DNA from: Sphingomonas sp. UBA1000
GTDB taxonomy: Bacteria; Pseudomonadota; Alphaproteobacteria; Sphingomonadales; Sphingomonadaceae
Reading direction: 5' to 3'
Assembly: GCA_002291855.1 (NCBI GenBank)
Contig: DBAW01000116.1
Coordinates: 1-18,046 of the forward strand
Length of the DNA: 18,046 bases
Shown: piece after piece, positions 13,370 to 18,046 of the stretch
Layout: every line of letters begins with the position of its first letter
How positions within the stretch are numbered: the stretch's first letter is position 1
The notes under the pieces: generated by a model
Told to the model about the DNA's origin: nothing
Database searches by the model: none
What the model saw: the letters and a program-made list of their open reading frames with translations, nothing else
Position numbers and translations under genes: made by a program

Positions 13370-14851
13370 TCAGCCCAGCCGCTGCGACAGGATCTCGTTC
13401 ACGACCTGCGGATTGGCCTTGCCGCCCATCGCCTTCATCGTCTGGCCGACGAAAAAGCCGAACAGCGCGGTCTTGCCGGCCTTATATTGTTCGACCTTGT
13501 CGGCATTGGCGGCGAGCACCGTGTCCACCGCCTGTTCGATCGCGCCGGTGTCGCTGGTCTGCTTGAGGCCGCGCGCCTCGACGATGGCGAGCGGGTCTTC
13601 GCGGGTTTCGAGCATGATCTCGAACACCTGCTTGGCAAGCGTCCCCGACAGCGTGCCATCGGCGACCAGGCCGAGCAGCGCCGCGCCCTGGGCCGGGCTG
13701 ACCGGGCTGTCGTCAATCCCCAGCCCCAGCCGGTTGAGCGCACCGAACAGGTCCGAAATCAGCCAGTTGGACGCCGCCTTGGCCGCCACCTTGCCCTCGC
13801 CCGCCGCCAGCAGCGCCTCGAACCAGCGCGCGGTTTCGGCTTCGGCGGTCAGCACCTGCGCCTGATAGGCGCTGATCCCCAGTTCGCTTTCGTAACGCTG
13901 GCGCTTGGCATCGGGCAGCTCGGGCAGCGAGGCGCGGCAGTCCTCGACAAATGCCTCGTCCAGCTCCAGCGGCAGCAGATCGGGATCGGGGAAATAGCGA
14001 TAATCGTGCGCGTCTTCCTTGGAGCGCATCGACCGCGTCTCGCCCTTGTCGGGATCGAACAACCGGGTTTCCTGCACCACCCGGCCGCCGCCCTCAATCA
14101 CATCGACCTGGCGGCTCGCTTCATATTCGATCGCCTGCATGACGAAGCGGACCGAGTTGACGTTCTTGGTCTCGGTGCGGGTGCCGAACGGGTCGCCGGG
14201 CTTGCGGACCGACACGTTGACGTCGGCGCGCATCGAGCCTTCTTCCATATTGCCGTCGCACGACCCGACATAGCGCAGGATCGCGCGCAGCTTGCGCAGA
14301 TAGGCCCCCGCCTCGGCCGGCGAGCGCATGTCGGGCCGCGACACGATCTCCATCAGCGCCACCCCGGCGCGGTTGAGATCGACATAGGAACGGGTCGGGT
14401 GCTGATCGTGCATCAGCTTGCCGGCATCCTGCTCGACATGGATGCGCTCGATGCCGACGGTCTTGGTCTCGCCCTCGGCCGGCTCGATCACGATTTCGCC
14501 CTCGCCGACCAGCGGGTGGTAGAGCTGCGAAATCTGATAGCCCTGCGGCAGATCGGCATAGAAGTAATTCTTGCGGTCGAACCGCGACCAGCGGTTGATG
14601 CGGGCGTTGAGCGCCAGACCGGTGCGCACCGCCTGGCGGATGCATTCGCGGTTGGGCACCGGCAGCATCCCCGGCATCGCCGCGTCGATCAGCGACACCT
14701 GCGCATTGGGTTCGGCGCCGAACGCCGTCGCCGCGCCGGAAAACAGCTTGGCCTTGCTGGCGGTGATCTGGGCATGAACCTCAAGGCCGATCACCACCTC
14801 CCATTCCCCGGTGGCGCCCTGGATGCGATAGCTGCTGGTCTCGGTCGTCAT
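13370..14851 (-). CDS. gatB: Asp-tRNA(Asn)/Glu-tRNA(Gln) amidotransferase subunit B
   Basis: A 493-residue GatB subunit of the GatCAB complex, which converts misacylated Glu-tRNA(Gln) or Asp-tRNA(Asn) to the amidated form. I chose ATG 14851 over 14869 because AGGGAG sits 5-6 nt upstream and lies between the two ATGs. Motifs: VVIGLEVHAQI (19-29), KNYFYADLPQGYQISQ (94-109), the kinase-like phosphoryl-binding region YHPLVGEGEIVIE, and the C-terminal YqeY-like tRNA-binding domain ending in KAMGGKANPQVVNEIL. The length fits the family. gatC and gatA, which often precede gatB, are not upstream: the next gene is the divergent M1 peptidase. Confidence 0.97.
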   Translation of the reverse strand: MTTETSSYRIQGATGEWEVVIGLEVHAQITASKAKLFSGAATAFGAEPNAQVSLIDAAMPGMLPVPNRECIRQAVRTGLALNARINRWSRFDRKNYFYADLPQGYQISQLYHPLVGEGEIVIEPAEGETKTVGIERIHVEQDAGKLMHDQHPTRSYVDLNRAGVALMEIVSRPDMRSPAEAGAYLRKLRAILRYVGSCDGNMEEGSMRADVNVSVRKPGDPFGTRTETKNVNSVRFVMQAIEYEASRQVDVIEGGGRVVQETRLFDPDKGETRSMRSKEDAHDYRYFPDPDLLPLELDEAFVEDCRASLPELPDAKRQRYESELGISAYQAQVLTAEAETARWFEALLAAGEGKVAAKAASNWLISDLFGALNRLGLGIDDSPVSPAQGAALLGLVADGTLSGTLAKQVFEIMLETREDPLAIVEARGLKQTSDTGAIEQAVDTVLAANADKVEQYKAGKTALFGFFVGQTMKAMGGKANPQVVNEILSQRLG

Positions 14852-14864
14852 GCGCTCTCCCTGC

Positions 14865-14903
14865 GGCACGCACGGCCCTTGTGCAAGAGGGGGGCCGCGT
14901 GCC
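14865..14903 (-). promoter_or_regulatory. Long hairpin in the gatB leader
   Basis: GGCACGC (14865-14871) pairs with GCGTGCC (14897-14903), and GGCCC (14874-14878) pairs with GGGCC (14892-14896). This gives a 12-bp stem with one 2-nt bulge (14872-14873) and a 13-nt loop. In the minus-strand transcript it would end 3 nt before the gatB ribosome site (14856-14861). It might affect translation initiation, or be a transcription pause or attenuation element. Confidence 0.45.
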
Positions 14904-14930
14904 TTGCCGGCGCGGGCGGCGAAATCGCGC

Positions 14931-14960
14931 GTGACATCATGACATGCGGTCTCCTATGCC
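14931..14960 (+). promoter_or_regulatory. Candidate promoter of the M1 peptidase
   Basis: GTGACA (14931-14936) matches 5 of 6 positions of the -35 consensus. TATGCC (14955-14960) is a weak -10 at 18 bp spacing. This would give a leader of about 35-40 nt before ATG 15004. Recognised by eye only. Confidence 0.28.
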
Positions 14961-15003
14961 TCTGCACGACGGCCGGGAGAGCGGCCGATCTCGGGGGAGA
15001 TTC

Positions 15004-17433
15004 ATGCCTGTGTCCGTTGCCGCCCGCCTGCTGCCTGCCACCGCCATTGCCGCGGCCCTTGTGACGGGCCTTGTGACGGGCCTTGTTTCAGCCCCGGCAC
15101 ATGCCGATGCGATCCGCCAGACCAAGGGCCAGTGGGAAGACAAATTCCGCCAGCTCGAGGGCGAGGACTGGCCCAGCCCGACCGATTACCGCAACGCCGC
15201 CGGCGCGCCCGGCCATCGTTACTGGCAGCAAAAGGTCGATTACGACGTCAAGGCGACGCTCGACGAAGCGCGCCGCACCGTCAGCGGCACCCAGACCATC
15301 CGCTATCGCAACAACTCGCCCGACGCCCTGCCCTATCTGTGGCTGCTGCTCGACCAGAATGATTACAAGCGCAGCTCGATCGCCCAGCTGACCGAGACCG
15401 TGCCCGGCGGCGACGGCATCAGCATCGCCGAGATCCGCCGCGTCAAGCGGATGCAGGAATGGGAAGGCGGCTTCACCATCACCGCCGTGCGCGACCAGAA
15501 TGGCAAGCCGCTGCCCTTTACCATCACCGACAGCCTGATGCGCATCGAACTGCCCGAAGCGGTCGCCGCGGGCGGCGGCGAGGTCAGCTTCTCGATCGAC
15601 TGGTCGTTCCCGATGGGCGAGCAGAAGGTGGTCGGCGGGCGTTCGGGCTATGAATGCTTCACCGCCGAGGGCGAGGACGGCAATTGCATCTTTGAAGGCG
15701 CGCAGTGGTTCCCGCGCCTTGCCGTCTATTCGGACTATGAAGGCTGGCACAACAAGGCGTTTCTGGGCGCGGGCGAGTTCACGCTCGAGTTTGGCGATTA
15801 CCGCGTCGCGCTGACCGTGCCCGCCGATCATGTCGTCGCGGCCACCGGCGTGCTCGCCAATCCCGAACAGGTGCTGAGCCCCGCCCAGCGTCAGCGGCTC
15901 GATCGGGCCCGCGACGCGCGCGAGCCGGTCTATGTCGTCACCCCGGCCGAGGCCGAGGCGGCGGAGCGCAGCCGTGCCGCCGGCACCAAGACCTGGGTGT
16001 TCGCCGCCGAGAATGTCCGCGATTTCGGCTGGGCGGCGTCGCGCAAGTTCGTCTGGGACGCGATGGGCGTGCGCCAGAGCGAGGGCGATGTGCCGCTGGT
16101 GATGGCGATGTCCTTCTATCCTAAGGAGGCGCGGCCGCTCTGGGATGCCTATTCGACCAAATCGATCGCCCACACGATCGACGTCTATTCGCGCTTTTCC
16201 TTCCCCTATCCCTATCCGACCGCCCAGTCGGTGAACGGGCCGGTCGGCGGGATGGAATATCCGATGATCTCGTTCAACGGCCCGCGCCCGGTCAAGGACC
16301 GCAAGACCGGCCGGCTGACCTATACCGAACGCGCGAAATACGGCCTGATCGGCGTGGTGATCCACGAGGTCGGGCACAATTATTTCCCGATGATCGTTAA
16401 CTCCGACGAACGGCAATGGACCTGGATGGATGAAGGGCTGAACACCTTCCTCCAGTTCCAGGCCGAAAAGCTGTGGGACAAGGATTTCCCGCGCCAGCGC
16501 GGCGAACCGCGCGACATCGCCGAATATATGCGCTCGCGCGATCAGGTGCCGCTGATGACCCAGTCGGATTCGGTGCTCCAGTTCGGCGCCAACGGCTATG
16601 CCAAGCCGGCGACTGCGCTCACCATCCTGCGCGAAACGGTGATGGGCCGGCAGCTGTTCGACCGGGCGTTCCGCGAATATGCGCGCCGCTGGCGGTTCAA
16701 GCACCCGACCCCCTATGACTTCTTCCGCACGATGGAGGAAAGCTCGGGCATCGATCTCGACTGGTTCTGGCGCGGCTGGTTCTATTCGACCGACCATGTC
16801 GACATCGCGCTCGACCGGGTGGTCGAAGGGCGGATCGCGGGCTCCGATGTCGAGGACACGGCGCGGATGCGCAAGGCGATGCGCGCGGCCGAGCCGCCGT
16901 CGCTCACCGCGCTGCGCAATGCCGGGGAAAAGACCGTGGTCGAGCGCGATCCCGCGACGCGCGATTTCTACGACGCGACCGACCGGCTTGATGCCACCCC
17001 CAAGGCGCGGCGCGACATGGCCGAACGGGTGAAGGACGCAACGCCCGAGGACAAGGCGGCGCTTGCCGTCAAGGACCGGTTCTACCGCTTCTCGCTGCGC
17101 AATGTCGGCGGGCTGGTGATGCCGGTGCCGCTCAAGCTGAGCTTTGCCGGCGGGCAGAGCGAGACCGTCTACATCCCGGCCGAGGTCTGGCGCTACAACC
17201 CGCGCAACGTCACCTGGCAATATGTGACCGACAAGCAGCTGGTGTCGGCCGAAGTCGACCCGCTGTGGGAAATCGCCGACACCGACCGCACCAACAATGT
17301 CTATCGCGGGCCGATCGATCCGGTGATCATGAAGATCGAGGATGCCCGGCCGGGCGAGAACCGGATGAAGGACTATGACCTTCAGGTCGGGCGCGGCTCG
17401 CTTGCCACCCAGCCGGTGCCGCAGGGCAAATGA
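15004..17433 (+). CDS. Secreted M1 family metallopeptidase
   Basis: An 809-residue zinc aminopeptidase-like enzyme exported to the periplasm. ATG 15004 follows GGGGGAG by 4-5 nt; an upstream in-frame ATG (14944) would add 20 residues before the signal peptide and lacks such a site. The signal peptide ends AHA at 34 and contains a duplicated VTGL. The N-terminal beta domain spans roughly 60-300. The exopeptidase loop reads GGMEYP (415-420) instead of GAMEN. The zinc site HEVGH (454-458) with Glu477, exactly 18 residues later, is complete, and Tyr532 is a candidate transition-state tyrosine. The C-terminal 250 residues include a beta-sandwich-like region. Its stop overlaps the DUF6702-like gene by ATGA, suggesting the two act together at the envelope. 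Confidence 0.95.
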   Translation: MPVSVAARLLPATAIAAALVTGLVTGLVSAPAHADAIRQTKGQWEDKFRQLEGEDWPSPTDYRNAAGAPGHRYWQQKVDYDVKATLDEARRTVSGTQTIRYRNNSPDALPYLWLLLDQNDYKRSSIAQLTETVPGGDGISIAEIRRVKRMQEWEGGFTITAVRDQNGKPLPFTITDSLMRIELPEAVAAGGGEVSFSIDWSFPMGEQKVVGGRSGYECFTAEGEDGNCIFEGAQWFPRLAVYSDYEGWHNKAFLGAGEFTLEFGDYRVALTVPADHVVAATGVLANPEQVLSPAQRQRLDRARDAREPVYVVTPAEAEAAERSRAAGTKTWVFAAENVRDFGWAASRKFVWDAMGVRQSEGDVPLVMAMSFYPKEARPLWDAYSTKSIAHTIDVYSRFSFPYPYPTAQSVNGPVGGMEYPMISFNGPRPVKDRKTGRLTYTERAKYGLIGVVIHEVGHNYFPMIVNSDERQWTWMDEGLNTFLQFQAEKLWDKDFPRQRGEPRDIAEYMRSRDQVPLMTQSDSVLQFGANGYAKPATALTILRETVMGRQLFDRAFREYARRWRFKHPTPYDFFRTMEESSGIDLDWFWRGWFYSTDHVDIALDRVVEGRIAGSDVEDTARMRKAMRAAEPPSLTALRNAGEKTVVERDPATRDFYDATDRLDATPKARRDMAERVKDATPEDKAALAVKDRFYRFSLRNVGGLVMPVPLKLSFAGGQSETVYIPAEVWRYNPRNVTWQYVTDKQLVSAEVDPLWEIADTDRTNNVYRGPIDPVIMKIEDARPGENRMKDYDLQVGRGSLATQPVPQGK
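15061..15084 (+). repeat. Tandem 12-bp repeat in the signal-peptide coding region
   Basis: GTGACGGGCCTT occurs twice in tandem (15061-15072 and 15073-15084), with partial copies of the unit on both sides. It is in frame and encodes VTGL twice within the hydrophobic core of the M1 peptidase signal peptide. Confidence 0.8.
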
Positions 17434-17984
17434 TGCGGGTGTCGCGTGCGGTGCGCGCCGCCGGCGCGGCAGTGGCGCTGTCGGGTGCCGGGATCGGGAC
17501 CGGGCTGGGCGTGATCGGGCTGGCGCTCTTCGCCCCGGCACCGGCGGTCGCACATCGCGGCCATGACGCGATCACCGTGGTGACGCTGGCCGCTGACGGC
17601 AGCGTCACCGTGTCGCACCGGTTCGAGGCGCATGATCTGGAGCCGGCATTGCCGCGCATCGCGCCCGATGTGCAGGCAAGCCTTGACGATCCCGAGGCGG
17701 TCGCCGCGCTTCAGACCTATCTGGGGCGCAGCTTCACCGTCGCCGTCGACGGGCGGCCGGTGGCGCTTGCCCATAAAGGCACCGACATCGGCGCGGCGCA
17801 GGTGCGGGTCGACTATGCCGGCAAGGGGCCGCGCCGGGCGCGCAGCGTCACCATCCACGCCAATGTGATGCCGACGCTCTACCCCCGCGCCGCCCATCAG
17901 GTGCAGGTCAACGCCCCCGGGGTCGTGCGCACCATCACCCTGCCCGGCGGCGGCGTGGAGACGATCAGCCTCACCGGCGGGTGA
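17430..17984 (+). CDS. DUF6702-like exported protein
   Basis: A 184-residue exported protein. The ATG at 17430 overlaps the M1 peptidase stop; a second ATG at 17433 is better spaced from AGGG (17423-17426), so the start is uncertain by one codon. Residues 1 to about 41 are a long, Gly/Ala-rich signal peptide ending in PAVA. The mature protein begins HRGHDAITVV and contains SHRFEAHDLEPAL and HANVMPTLYPRAAHQVQVN, which resemble DUF6702 proteins as I remember them. Those are beta-rich envelope proteins often found beside M1 peptidases, for example in Bacteroidetes. The coupling to an M1 gene fits that. Function is unknown; an accessory or substrate role for the peptidase is inference. Confidence 0.82.
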   Translation: MMRVSRAVRAAGAAVALSGAGIGTGLGVIGLALFAPAPAVAHRGHDAITVVTLAADGSVTVSHRFEAHDLEPALPRIAPDVQASLDDPEAVAALQTYLGRSFTVAVDGRPVALAHKGTDIGAAQVRVDYAGKGPRRARSVTIHANVMPTLYPRAAHQVQVNAPGVVRTITLPGGGVETISLTGG

Positions 17985-17987
17985 GAT

Positions 17988-18046
17988 GTGGTGCGGTGTT
18001 GTTTGTTGCGCGCCTCGCGGCGCAGGGGCGGGGTTGTTTGTGGTGC
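17988..18046. repeat. Short direct repeats and hairpin downstream of DUF6702-like gene
   Basis: GTGGTGC occurs at 17988-17994 and 18040-18046. GTTGTTTGT occurs at 17998-18006 and 18033-18041. Between them GCGCC and GGCGC form a 5-bp hairpin with a 4-nt loop (18010-18023). It could be the terminator region of the M1-DUF6702 operon, or the start of a longer repeat beyond the window. Confidence 0.35.

Noticed and set aside
13487..15064. 525-codon plus-strand open frame opposite gatB
   Set aside because: gatB is intact on the other strand; the frame extends past it only into the M1 signal-peptide region, which is read in another frame.
15088..17553. 821-codon open frame on the minus strand, antisense to the M1 peptidase
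   Set aside because: It is opposite an intact metallopeptidase with all catalytic motifs, has no ribosome site, and its product is Arg/His/Asp-rich without recognisable structure.
17430..18046. A mobile element end or attachment site at the window's right edge
   Set aside because: The repeats are only 7-9 bp and there is no integrase, transposase or tRNA gene nearby.

Overview
The window is a continuous stretch of G+C-rich bacterial chromosome, most likely from an alphaproteobacterium of the order Sphingomonadales (Sphingomonas-like). The grounds are the high G+C, the protein-level style of ParC, GatB, the CCA-adding enzyme, DUF1285 and the M1 peptidase, and a chemoreceptor signalling tip of a kind I associate with sphingomonads. 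This is inference from sequence style; no 16S gene is present. I see no tRNA or rRNA gene, insertion sequence, phage gene or CRISPR array. The region is chromosomal core with one small uncharacterised exported-protein operon.

Layout. (1) Positions 1-1627, minus strand: a methyl-accepting chemotaxis protein cut off at the window edge, preceded by a 358-bp gap whose centre (1801-1960) is only about 38% G+C and rich in small dyads. (2) 1986-2752: a 94-residue pentapeptide-like protein (minus, TTG start) diverging from a secreted class I cytochrome c (plus). (3) 2731-4175, minus: a glutathione S-transferase followed by a pteridine-reductase-like SDR, joined by an ATGA overlap; the SDR 3' end overlaps the cytochrome 3' end. 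(4) 4307-7256, plus: a GNAT acetyltransferase, then DUF1285, a Nudix CoA pyrophosphatase and the CCA-adding tRNA nucleotidyltransferase, the last three joined by two GTGA overlaps. (5) 7273-11310, minus: a GGDEF-EAL cyclic-di-GMP enzyme with a CtrA-like site at its start, and topoisomerase IV subunit A (parC). (6) 11398-13261, minus: three exported proteins of unknown function joined by ATGA overlaps. (7) 13370-14851, minus: gatB, with a long hairpin in its leader. (8) 15004-17984, plus: a secreted M1 metallopeptidase coupled to a DUF6702-like exported protein.

Functionally the window combines information-processing genes (parC, gatB, cca), signalling genes (chemoreceptor, cyclic-di-GMP enzyme), detoxification or cofactor enzymes (GST, SDR, Nudix), and envelope proteins (cytochrome c, M1 peptidase with DUF6702, the exported trio). 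The best candidate for something undescribed is the exported trio at 11398-13261 with the near-palindromic element upstream of it. I do not see a defence island or mobile system.
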